A stretch of 64,000 nt of DNA from Anas platyrhynchos (lineage: Eukaryota > Chordata > Aves > Anseriformes > Anatidae): contig NC_092591.1 in the NCBI RefSeq assembly GCF_047663525.1, positions 33,017,001 through 33,081,000 on the forward strand, read 5' to 3'. This document shows positions 12,282 to 24,700 of the stretch, piece by piece. Under the pieces are notes generated by a model. That model made no database searches and was not told the origin of the DNA. It saw nothing but the letters and a program-made list of their open reading frames with translations. The position numbers were made by a program, and so were the translations under genes. How positions within the stretch are numbered: position 1 is the first letter of the stretch; every line of letters begins with the position of its first letter.

Positions 12282-12763
12282 GAAAGGACTAGGGTCTCAA
12301 GGCAGTGAGGACCGGGGTGCCAGGATGGCCAGCAGGAGACCGGGTCCGCAGTCCAGACTTGGGGTCTGCCTGGTGCTGGTGGCAGTGGCAGTTGTCTTCG
12401 GTGAAGAGCAGGAGACAAAACCCTTTGGAGAAACCTGCCTGGAGGACTTTACGGTGGGGATGCCGGGTCTGGTGCTGGACACAGACGCCTCCGTCCAGAA
12501 TGGAGCCACCTTTTTGTCGTCCCCCATGGTCCATCGGGGCAGGGACTGCGTGAGGGCTTGCTGTAAGGACCCTGCTTGTAACTTGGCCCTCGTCGAGCAG
12601 GTCCCAAATTCAGGAGAAGACCACATCCAGGGCTGCTTTCTCCTCAACTGCCTCTACGAGCATAGTTTCGTCTGCAGGTTTGTGAGGAAGGCTGGCTTTC
12701 TCAACTTCTTGAAGAAGGATGTCTACGATGCCTACGAGGCAATGCCGAAGCACGGATCTAATG
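12282..12763 (+). CDS. SPINT1: SPINT1 first coding exon: 5' UTR, signal peptide and MANSC domain
   Basis: Acceptor CCCTTTAG ends at 12281. 43 nt of leader follow, then ATG at 12325 with A at -3 and G at +4. It encodes the hydrophobic signal (VCLVLVAVAVVFG) and the whole MANSC domain with Cys at 38, 75, 79, 80, 85, 104, 109 and 117. Donor GTAAGG, phase 1. The acceptor shows that an upstream non-coding exon exists. Confidence 0.93.
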
Positions 12764-15700
12764 GTAAGGTGCCCATAAGGGATCTGTGCAAACTGGGGCT
12801 GGGTGAGCACCGAGGGCTGCTGGCTTCAGTTCTTTCACCTCTCATTTGTGCAGCTGTGCTGCCAAATGGCCGAGATAGAGAGGTGATAACCTTGGGTTTG
12901 TGTACGCCTGTCCATGGCAGAGGTTTTCCCTAACTTGGATCGGTGCCTCAGTTTACCTATTAGCAAATGGAGCAGGAGCCATTCTTTAACCTATTTGAGT
13001 CGGGTGGAGTGAGTGTTTACTGAATGCAGGCTGTGTTTTTGATACTTGACAACTCAGAGAAAAAGGCTGCTGTTTTTCTTCTCCCTCCCCCCAGGCTTTT
13101 AAGGTTGGAAAGTGAAATCCCCTAAAATCTAAACATCGACGCCTTTTAAAGGGCCACATTAATCTGCTAATTGCTCAGGGTCAGGATGCAAGGTGCTTAC
13201 TTTTCCTTACTCGCCGGGGCAGCGAGGTGCCTCAGTACCAAGGGGTTTGTTGGGGTTTGCGCGGTTTTGCTGGGTCGGTTTTGGTTAGAAAGCTCCCCCT
13301 CTGGAGGTGGATTTCTCTTTCCCAGCCTCTGCTTCCCTGCTCGGAAAGTTTGCACCTGGCCTGGTGGAAAACAAAGTAATCTGTAGCTGGCCACTTGCCA
13401 TGCACTCTGCAGTCTCCGTAAACATGCAGTGTGTTCAGAAACACCAAAAACACACCGATTCCTTCTTCTGCCTCCTTTCTCCCTTGTTTTGGAGGAAGCC
13501 GAACAAGTCTCTGGCTTGACTGGGTGTTTTGGCAACCATAACCAGTTTATTACCTGTTGATGGATGGGCAGGGCTGCCAGGAGATCCCCATGCAAGACAT
13601 CCTCTTCGGGGCCACTCCCAGCCCACCCTGGGGGCAAGAGCAGCTGTCCAGATGCCAAGGGCAGCAGCTGGTGCATGGGCTTAGGCCCTATCGGGTGAGC
13701 TGAGCGGTCTTAGATATGGTGCTGGGATGTGCCAGCCTGTGAGGCTGACCACTTTTGTCATGGCAGAGGTGGTTCTCCTGTCCTTTCTCCCCACTAGTGG
13801 TATTTTAGGGCCTTCTGGTGAATCTCTAGCCCCATGTTGCAGTAGTTGTCCCATGTCTTTGTTCCAGGCTCAAAACCCTTTCCAGGGGAGCTGCAGTTAG
13901 TGAGGAGCTAAGCCACATCTCCAGGAGTCCGAACTCCTACATGCTTTGCTGTAGGAGGAAAAGGGAATGCATCATCCCCAGTGCATCCTGATTTCACAAG
14001 GTTAGATTAAAATATAATGTGCTGTTGAGCAACGCAGCCCTCCACCAGCACAGACCGGTGTGCTGTACAGGGAGGCTGCAGCCCCTCAGCTGCAGGCCGT
14101 AGGGCCCAGCATGGCCTACGTGCTGGACTCCGGGAGGCCCCCCCAGATCACTGAGCTGCCTCGAGAGATGTTGTTTGCTGCTCCAGCCTTATCCCTGGCC
14201 ATGGCAGGACAGGGTGGCTGGGCAGAGCTGTCTCCCCTGACTAGGTTTGGCATCCCAGCCAACGATAGGCAGGTGCTGCCTTGCAAGCTAGCCCTGACGC
14301 TGCTTCCTGAGGCACTGTGGTGGGGCAGGAAGGCTGCGTGGAGAGACGGAAATCATGCTAGAAAGGCTCTGTTAGCACCACTGCTTGCCGTGCCCCTCCT
14401 CGCTCACGTGGGGCTTGCGCCATGTCGCTACTGCAGGTGTAGGAAGGGCTCGGTCCTTCTACACCCTGTGTTTGCTCTCGGAGCATGCAGGGTGCCAGGC
14501 AGGGCTCCAGCTGTGGCAACAGACACCAGGGAGCTAGCTTGCTGCTGTGTGTTTGCATCAGGCTGTTCGTGCTCTGCTTTGTTGGGAAACGCGTTTCTGG
14601 GGCTAAATCAGGCTATCCTGGCTGAGCCCTCCTCCCTGGGGCAGCTGAGTAGACAGTTAAGAATGCAGATCTTGATTTTGGTTGAGAGCCAAATAGAATC
14701 AAGAAAAACAACAACCCCAAATCCCCTTTTCCTCTCCCTAGTCTGTGATAGTGAAGTGGGGTCAGCCCAGGAGGAGGTAGAGGAATGTGGCTGCTGGGAG
14801 GGGGGACACGGAGGTGCAGGTGCAGGAGGCCAAGTCAAAGCACCCCTGGGCGCAATAAGGAAGTTCGACATGGGTTCAGTTTCTGGACTGTTTGAGGATG
14901 CCTGAAGAAGCAGGGTGAAACTGGTGAGTAAGGAAGCAGTTTTCAGCATGCCAGGCTTTCCTCCCATGTGTTTTTAGGAAAAAAAAAAAAAAAAAAAAGG
15001 AAGAAAAAAAAAACCTCTTGGACCTGATTTTGTGCTGCAGGCAAAGCTGTTGGCCCACTGTTGTGCTACATCTCTGTGAAAATGGAAAGCTTTTCTGGAG
15101 CCTGGGTTGTCGTCACCCCCCCGAGGCTGGGCTCCAAAGGATGGCAGGAAGCTTATGCACTGCTTTATAGTCCCGTTCCTTTACCAGCTGTCAGGTGTCC
15201 TCAGAGCCTCCAGGGTATGCTCCAGACAGTCTCTGCAAAAATGAGGATTAAAAGCATGTTTTCCTAATGAATAGTGAAATATATATTTATGTAGTTTAGA
15301 AGCCCCACTGGGTGACATTAAAGAAAAAAGCCACATATTCCAAGACTCACTGGGAGCAGGCCTGGTGAATTAAGAGGTTTATATGTGTTCAAGAGGAGAC
15401 TAGATAATTCTTGAAAGAAAGAGCACACCTGTGGACTGCTGAATAGACAAATTTAATTTTGGAGTGTTTCCTGACACTGATGGAAGCAGCTGAAAGCTAG
15501 GAGAGTATTACGGGGGAAGCATCACATATCCTTGCCCCATTCTTGCTCTTCCTTGAGCATGCACAGAGAGACCACTGGAAACTGGGACAGGGGCACCCCT
15601 GATCTACCCCACTGCAGCCACTCCTGGGTTTTTATGTCTTCGGAAAAAATATAAAGGTACTGGTAAGAGAGAACACAGCTGCAATCTAACCTCTGCACAT

Positions 15701-18700
15701 CATCTAAGTATGTTTTCAGTATTCTGGAGTGCAAGAGCTTCTGAGTCCAGTATAAGATGGCAATGGCAGTTTGGTTCTGCCTCTTGCCTGCTCCAGCTCC
15801 TGTACATCCTGAAGCCTCTGCTGGCATTGTTAAGAGGCACTGTCCCCTTAAATCACTTCCCAGACTGAACTTTGCTGCGAGTTTTCTGCCTGGCTCATTC
15901 GGGAGGGGCAGGCTCACCGTGCACTTTGTCGGTAATAATGGAGCCCATTTTTGTTTAGGTAACCATGAGCTTATTCTGGTCTGGGCAAACCAGTTCTGGG
16001 CGTGAAACTGGAAAATAACCTCCCTGAACCTTTGTCCGTTTCTTGAACTGAACCCCTTGTGGTGGTTGTGAAACTCTCCTTGACTTAGAGTGGGAGACAG
16101 GCTTGAAGGTGGGAGACAGGGAGCGCGGAGGAACATTGGGGGTGCAGGAGGTGCCTGCTCCCACCTAACCGTGGATGGAGCTTTGCAGGTTACAGCTTTG
16201 GTGACACACTCAAAATGGAGAGCTCCCCCGGGCCGACATCTGCCTTTGAAGGTTTGGTCCAATCGCCATCCCCAGGTGCCCAGCACAGGGAAGAGGGGGA
16301 ACTGCAGTGTTGGTCCCCACATCACCCATGCAGAGACCAATGGTGGGTCCTTGGGGACCAGTCCAGCTCCCTGCTGCACGGCTGCAGAGAGGTTAAGCTG
16401 ACCTGCTCTGTGCTTCTCCTGTAAACCATTGCACAAGCCTCTAGAAACTAATCCTGAGAGCTGCTTTGCCTTACATGAGTTGTAGAAAAACTTTATGGCT
16501 TTATTGTGACCGGATTTACTGCCCTGCCAAGACAAATCCCGGCAGAAATTTCTCTTTTTCCAAGCAACTGTTCTGTTACCCTTCCCCTTTCCCCCTTCCT
16601 CAGGCAAATTAACAGCACCACCACATCCTTTATTACCTTGCCTGTTATTGTGCAGTTTCCTAGTGCAGGTGGGTGAGATTTGCATGACCCCAAGCTGTTT
16701 GCTTTCGCATGGCAGCCTTGGCACACAGGGCAGAGCAGGGATTCAGTGCTGGCAGGGGAGCAGCACTGCTGCCCTGCCTCCTTGCTCGAGCTCAGCTGGC
16801 GCCTCAAAGCCTCCGAGGTTGTGTGTCTCATGCCTGGACACCAGCCTGGAATTTGGGTGGCCTTGTTTCTGTTCCCGCCTCTGCTGCTGACTTGCCTCGT
16901 GGTTTTGAGTAGTAGCTTTTGTCCACAGCGAGGTGCCTCCATGTCGCCAGCGCTAGCACTGCTCATCTTGCTTCTGAGCTGCTGCTGGGGGCACAAGCAG
17001 GCAGTAAGTGACAATACACAAGCAATGGCAATCTCAGCACATTCTGCAGTATTTTAAGTATTGCTTTACAGTCTCAAGTACTCAGGGTGTTATCTCCCTG
17101 AGCACTGGAATGAAGGAAATCTGGTTTTCTGTGAATTTGTGTCTTAAGGGCAGCAGCTGATGCGAAAGCCCTAAAAGAGAAGCCCTCTGCCTGTGAGCTT
17201 TGCTTTCTCCTGCAGGATTTCACTGGCACCTGCCTCCCACCTCATGCTTACTTTTGCACCCCTTGTAGGAATTCAGTATCTTTTAAATTTCTGTTCCCCC
17301 GTCAGCTTTGGTTTGGATTTACTCATTGGTAGAGGTGAAGCCAGACAAAGCGTATAAGCCTTGAAACTTACTCACCGTGTAAGATTTGAAAAATATTTTA
17401 TAAAAAGCAAAACATGGGGCTTGAAATCTGAACATGTTATGGGTCATTTAAATTTGGGATTTTGTTTTTAAGCATTTTGGATTTATCCTATTGAGTTTTT
17501 CTCCAGGATCACTAAAAAAAATAATTATCATTTTCCTATCTATTTTCTGATTGGAAGCTGAAGTTTTTGCTTGATGATGTGACCTCAGTAGCTGGTGCTC
17601 CACAGTAAAGAGCACAACAGCATCATAAAGCTTTAATCTCCCTACTAATTATGGACTTCTGCAGAAATTTTCCAGAGACCAAAGAGCATTATAGCAAAGG
17701 CAACTTTCATTTTCCGACTGCCTTTCAGAGCAAAAAGAACTGAATGGAGGAGCTCCCTTCCAAGAGCAGCTTGTTGGCATTTACCCTGTGTTAGTAAGCA
17801 CTTGGTTATGAAGCTCAGGTGGAAAATTCCCACTGAAGGCTTTACATAGTCAGTGTAATTAAAATGCACCAAAGCTGCTGAGCTTTCAGAGGTCCTAAGG
17901 AGAAAAGAGAGAGTCATCTGAAAAAGAAATCCTTTGTTCCTAGTGAAAGGTCCTCTTTTGCAGTCACTGCACACAAGCAAATCTTCTGGTTTTCTGGGGT
18001 GAACAGGCTTGGGAGTTTCTCTCATCAGAGATGGAGTCTGGAGAGGTAGTTGGCTTGTTAATCAGAACAGACCTTTTACTTCACTGTTCAATCCACAATC
18101 CAAAGCAACTAGATTTATCAGTGATAAAATGCTTGGCTTGTCTTTTATGTATGGATGTATTTATTTATTTATTTATTACAGTGTGCATGCTTAAAAATGC
18201 CAAGGAAAAATGTGATCTGGAATAAGATCTTGTTTTAAGATAACAACCGGCCTCTGTGGTGCTGAAGAACTGGTCTTTCCCTCACCTATTGGGCTCACCC
18301 TGGCAGGAGGGTGGCAAGGAGCAGACTGTGTTTCTCCAGGTCATGCTCGTGGTGTTTGCCTGTCAGGAATGGCAGGAACATGTCCCCTTCCCAGGGCTCG
18401 TACTGCTGTGTACAGCATAGTTGTGTGGCTGTTTTCCCCTGTTTCTTTGGGGAGAACTGCCAGCTGCAGTCATGCTTTTGGCTATGAATGCTCCTGTGGC
18501 CCTTGGTAAGATCTCTTGAAAATAAAATGAAACTCTGTTTATTCATTCTACCAGCTCTGCTCAAACCACGAGGCGCCAGGCTCACCCAGCCCAGCTCGGT
18601 GTCTTCCAGCAGCCCGTGTGCCAGGTGGAGGCAGGATCTATCACTTTGGCATGCTCCCTGGGGAGGGAGCAGCAGGCAGCAATGCCTCACCCAAAGGCCA

Positions 18701-21700
18701 AAGGACATCAGGGTGGGCACCTCTGCCTCTGATGCAGATGTCATCTTTCCAGCCCTCTCGGCCTGTTTTGGTGGTTGCTTGTCAAAGGCTCATTGGGTCA
18801 TCCCACCCAACGCTTCCATGAGAAGATGGGCTAAAAGATAAGGCTGGTGACAGTCTGCGGAGAGCAGACCAGTGTGATAAAGTTAACTGCAAGCCCTGCA
18901 GCTGCACGAGCTAGAAGTAACCAGGCTGTTCTCATACACTGAAACCACAGTCTGGTGACAAGGGTGGCTGGGGACCAGGCTGCAGATGGAGCTTGGGAGG
19001 GCTGGTACATAAATACCCTTGTAAATGAAATACCTCTGTAAATACCCTTGTCAATTCTGCATCTGAAAAGGCTGAGCACAGTGCTTGGAGGTCAAAAAAG
19101 GGAAGGTTGATTTCAACTGTGATTTTCTGGTGGCGGCAGCCTTTGTAAAACCTGAATGGGACTGATCATCTTCACTTCGTTTTGGTATTTGAAGATATGG
19201 AAAATAGAAGGTTCTGGGTGGACATGTGGCCAGTCTGACCTGGAATACATGTTGCAAAACCCTCCATCCTATTTAATTTATAGATGAAAGAAATGGTAGA
19301 GTGACATAGCTAGATTAAAAATGAACATTGATGCCATTCCAAAAGGCTCAGGCTGAACTTGAACATTATGTCTTGGACTTGGTACGGGAACTACCAGGTG
19401 GAGTTTTATGGCTGGATGTACGCAGGAGACATTCAGGACAAAGGGGGTAATGAGTCAGGCTTACGGTGTCACTGCGTAGTCTGATCTGGCTGGCATGGGC
19501 AGAGATCAGTTTTCCTCTCTTAAGTGCACAGTCTGGAAAAGTGCTTAATAGACTGAGGAGGCTGCTAGCAAGCTAATCCGTGTGATGGTACAAAAATAAT
19601 AACGGCGTGAATGGCATTTGTGTGCATTTTCTAAGGCACGCGTGTCAGGGTGTAAGATGAGGTGGAGGAGGGCTGTTTTCCACCCAAACCCCACCTTGCA
19701 CAGTTAAGTACACAGCACAGCACTTACAGCTGGCAGTAGGAATGATGAGAGTCCGTCCCACATTCTTTAACACCCACATCAGGTCATCTCCCGAAGTGTC
19801 GGGGTGGAGATTGCTCTGTGCTGTTTTGCGAGGATGTGGTCCAGCTGTCAGAAGCACGGTGGCTGTAGCCACAGGGACACCCTCCTCCAGTGACTCCTGT
19901 GGGCAGAAACAGCTCAAAGGCACTGACAGAGTGGGTTGTGGAATTGTTAAATTACAGAGGGCAGCAGTAACGGTATTGATCACCAGTTGCTTGCCCAGGC
20001 TGCAAGAAGCACAGCTGTTTAAAAGTGTTTTTCCTTTTAGTGGATGATGTCTGTATTCATTTACCCCAGAAGAGTCCCCCCTTCCCCATGATGGAAACAA
20101 GGACTGGACCCTTCAGCCTCTTACCCGAGCCTTGCTCTGCACTTCTTCCACAGATGACCGTCCTCCGATAGCCCGCATTGGCAGGGACATGCGGGTACAG
20201 CCGGGGGAGCCAGTGATGCTGAGAGGCGCTGACAGCACAGATGATCGTGGGATTGTCAGCTATGAGTGGAAACAGATCCTCGGTGACCCCTCTGTGGAGA
20301 TGAAGGTAGGGAGATGCATGAAGGAAGCAGCTTGTTCAGTGTCACCTGCGGTCTGCTCCAGGCTGGGCTCTCCATGTTTAGCTGAGCTGGAGCAGAAACC
20401 ATGTCTCCTGGCAAGCTCCAAGATTTCTGGAGTGTGAACACCATCTTGTAGATGTTAAATGTGACTTGTGGCTCTAGAAGAGCAAATGGTTGCTGTTAAA
20501 CTTCCGTGAAATACTCTAGAAAGCCTTGGAGCTTGTATGGAACTCTTGTGGAGTTTCCATGCAAGAATTAGCAAAGGAGTGTACCAGGACTACAGCTGAT
20601 TTTGAAGACTAGCAATATCTAGCTCTAGGGTGCTGAGGGGGCTACAGAAATCTGGAAATGCTGCTTTCCTTCTTTCTTTTCCCTAGCACAGCCAAAGCAA
20701 CTTTCACCCTACCCACCCCAAACAAAACTAAACAAACAATAACTAACTAACTAAACCAAAACAAAAAGAGTCATCTTTATCTTTGCTCCTCTTACCTACT
20801 TTGGTAAGAGTAGGAAATATGTGAAGACAATTAAGAAATATTTGAGTATTCTAGAGCAATGCATAAAGGTATCACAACTGCTACATTTCAAAATGCTCTG
20901 CTTAATGAACAAATCTGCCTTTGCTCTTTGGCCATGCGATTTCCTGCATGACACTGTCTGCAAAGTCCAGGACAAACTTACCACTGGCCTTTAGTATTAA
21001 GCTAATGTGTTTTTAGTGTTTCAACCACCTTAAAAAGTTATATAGCAACGCTGTCTTGAAACGTAACTAAAAAGGCAGAAACAGGATAGAAATAGATGCC
21101 CAGCATTGTCAACAAACTTTGAGAAAAAGTTTGTGTTTATAATAACAAAACTTTCTTTTCTGACAAAATAATTTTTTCTCTTTTAGAAACTTCTTAGCAG
21201 GCAAATAAATATGCACTCTATTCCATTTCTGAAACTAAATATACTTTCCATATTCCAAAATAAATATATTTCTCAAATATACCTAGCGTATTTCCTATGT
21301 GCTATATAAATTATTCATGACAACTTTAATTTTTAAAGAGGTAAAATAAAAACTGCAGACACTTTAGGCCTCTCCAAAGTCTTTTGTTTCCCTAATGCCT
21401 TCACAACATCCCCAGACGTGAAAATTCTTGTTAGGCTTCTGGTACTCTTTTGCCCTGCTACTCCAGCTGGGTATCAGCAGTCAGAATCCAGCCTGTGGAT
21501 TTGGGGGGCACTGTACAGCACTGAGATATTTTTAATGCCAAAATTCTGCTTGATTGTTTCCAGCCAAGTTTCTTTCTTCTTAATGCAACAGAAGCATGGG
21601 TCTTGCTTGGCTTTGCTCATGCCCTCATTATGTGTGACTCTTCTCCATTAGCCTTTCTTTTGCATTCTCAGAAGCAGGAAGAAGACCAAGTAGAAATCTC

Positions 21701-24700
21701 CAACCTACAGGTGGGCACTTACGTCTTCCAGCTTACTGTCACAGACACTGCCCAACAGAGAGACTTCACCAACATCACCATTGTGGTGCTGAATGCTGAA
21801 CAGACTGAAGGTGAGCCTGAGCCCACAAACATGTAGCTGGAGTCCCCAGGCCTGGGTGCTGTTCTGGCATTGCCAGTGCTCGTCTCAGGGGTTAGATGGG
21901 AGAAGAGCATGGCCAACAGACCAGGCTTGCATGTCAGCTTTTCCCAGTAAAAGTCTGCACCTGACAAGTAGTAGAAAGTCTCTGCATTCATAGTGCTCTA
22001 TTTTAGAGTTTTTTCATCCTCTGCAGAAGTGGTGCAATAATCTGTTCCTCTCTGTATGACACTGCTCCCTCTGCTGGGTAACACCAGTGGCTGGAGCCTG
22101 GAGTTTATCAAGGGTGTAAGAGAGGAGAGCCCAAAAGGCCTTGTTGACTCCACAGTTTTGTTGTGAAGGGCCTAATTCCCTGAAGCCACAAGACAGGTGG
22201 AGCTGTCTGCATGTCATTCAGAGTCGCCCCAAAACGTTTAGTATGACAACTACATTAACAGCAAAGGGTTCTTGGAAAATGGTTGACTAGAATTTCTTCT
22301 TCTACTTCAGGTACCATAAAAATATAAGAACAGGCATATCAGGTCACTCTAAAAGTCTGCCAGAAATCCAGTACACTGCATCCAACAGCATCCAGAATTT
22401 GATACTTGTCAGTAGCTAAAATATGACAAGCTATCAGTAAATCCCTAGAATGCATGGCTAGTCACCAAGGAATTTACAGCCTTTTTAAGCAAAAGAGGAT
22501 GTCTTCATGTTAAATATCCGTGGATGACTCTTTTCACAGCAGTAGCACCGTGAAGAGTTTCATAGATGAACTCTGTGCTGTGTGCTTTTACAAATGTGGC
22601 ACCTTCTAATTTGATTTTGTGGCCATAAAAGCCTGCCTCTCATATAAGTAAACATATAATGTGATTCCCTACTTGCCTTCTGCATACCACTCAGGATTAT
22701 GTAAATCTTTCAGACAAATGTCTACATCGTTGACAAAATTTCCTTTGAAAGATTTTCTCCTTGGTGTGAATGTAAAGCAAGCTAACCAGAGCCTTCTGTG
22801 CTAACTTTCTCGATAGAGCATTGCTTGACTCCAAAGAAAGTGGGTTGGTGTCGCGGCTCTTTTCCACGCTGGTTTTACAACCCAGCCCTTCAGCAGTGCG
22901 AGGAGTTCATTTTTGGCGGATGCAAGGCCAACAAGAATAATTACTTACGGGAAGAGGAGTGTAAACTCGCCTGCAAGAATGTTAAGGGTGAGTCTGCTTC
23001 AAAAATCGACCCCCTCTTTCTCACAGGACTGGGATGTCCATGTGGGCAGGTACTGCAGCTTTTTGGCTGGCAGCTAGCGGTAGAGCTGAGGAGACCTGGC
23101 TAATTACGGTGGGGAGTCCTGCAGTGCTGATGTGTCTGACCCAGTTCCTGGAGCTCTGCTCCTCGCTCAGTGCCAGGTCAGCTCCATTCAGTCAGCAACA
23201 AGCGTCACCACAGGCTTGTTGGTGTAACCAGACAGGACAGGCAGTGGCAAGAGCTGGCTCATTCTGGCTCAGCCTTTTCAGGACCAGGTATACCTGGTGT
23301 GTTTCTGGCTGCAGAAACCCTTACCAAAACCTTGTGCCACACCTTAAGCCTAAATTCAGTATTTGCATCCCACACTGCTACAGGTCTCTGTTCTAGAAAA
23401 TATATATTTATTAGGGGAAACATAAAGGCAATATAAAGCTGATCCTAAGCTGGCAAAGTGATGTGGTAGTAAATTTATTTTATTTTCCCCCTTATCTCTT
23501 CAGGTTCTGTTGGTGGGCGACAAATGCCAGGTAAGCCTCCTGCACCCCTCTGTAATCCTACCCTAAGCTCAGGCTTAGTGTCTCATATCCATTCCTGTGG
23601 CTTTTTGATTAGCAGTCAGCGTGGAAGCGAGGTGTTGGAGACTAATTTCTCTACCAAGCCTTTCACTTTCACGTCATAGGTTAATTCAGGTTGGAAATTA
23701 CCTCTGGAGGTCACCTGGTCCAACCCACTACTCAAAGTAGGGCCAGCTCTGAGTCATGTAAGGTTACTCAGGACTGTGTCCAGGGCAGTTTTGGGTATCT
23801 CTGAGGAAGGAGATTTTATGCTCTGTCTGGACAACCCTCATTATATTTTTTTCCCTTTTATGGAATCAGTTTCCCTTGTTGCAACTTGTGTCTGTTGCCA
23901 CTCATCCTATTACTGTGCACCTCCAAAAAGAGTCTGTCTCTGTCTTTTCCATAACTTCATGCTAGGTCATGTGCTCCAACCTCTTCCTGAGTCTCTACAG
24001 CTTCCCTCCGGTATGCCAGTGTCTTTTGTGACTGGGGAGCTCAGACCTGGGCACAGCACTGACCAGCTGGGACCACCTCTGGGGCAGAGGGGAACAGCCA
24101 CTTGTCTCCGCCAGCTCTCCCAGCCCGGCGTGCAGTTGGCCATCCTTGCCACAAGAGCTCTCTGCTGACACACATCCAGCGCGTCCATCCTGACCCCCAG
24201 GGCCTCTTCTGCAGGACTCCTTTCTCTCTTCTTGGTGTTGGACCGGTGCTCTTGCATGGGGTGGTTCTGTCTCAGGTGTGGGACTTTTAGTTTGCTGCTT
24301 TGTCTTGGCATTTGCCTTTGCACTTCATGAGCAAAGCTGAAAGCCTTCTCCCGCCTACCCTGCTCTCCCTGCATGCCACTGTGTCCCCTGCTGCCCCATT
24401 CCGTATTACTCACAAGCTTTTAGTGGCTTCACTTGCCCCAGTCTCTGCCCTTAAGCCAGGGACTGGGAAGCCTGCGGGCAGACCCTCCCAGTGAAGACGG
24501 AGGCAAAGAAGGCATTGAGTCTTCAGCCTTTTCTGGGTCTTTTGTTACCATGTCCCCATGGTGACTGGAGCATTAACCTGTCTTGCTTCCACGTTCGTGA
24601 GCTTTTTTTTTGAGAGGAAGCAAGGCTGTTCCCAGAGGAGCGCTTGCCTTATAAACGAGAAATTGCATTTTTTTTCTTTTGTGAGTAGAGTGGCACTGAA

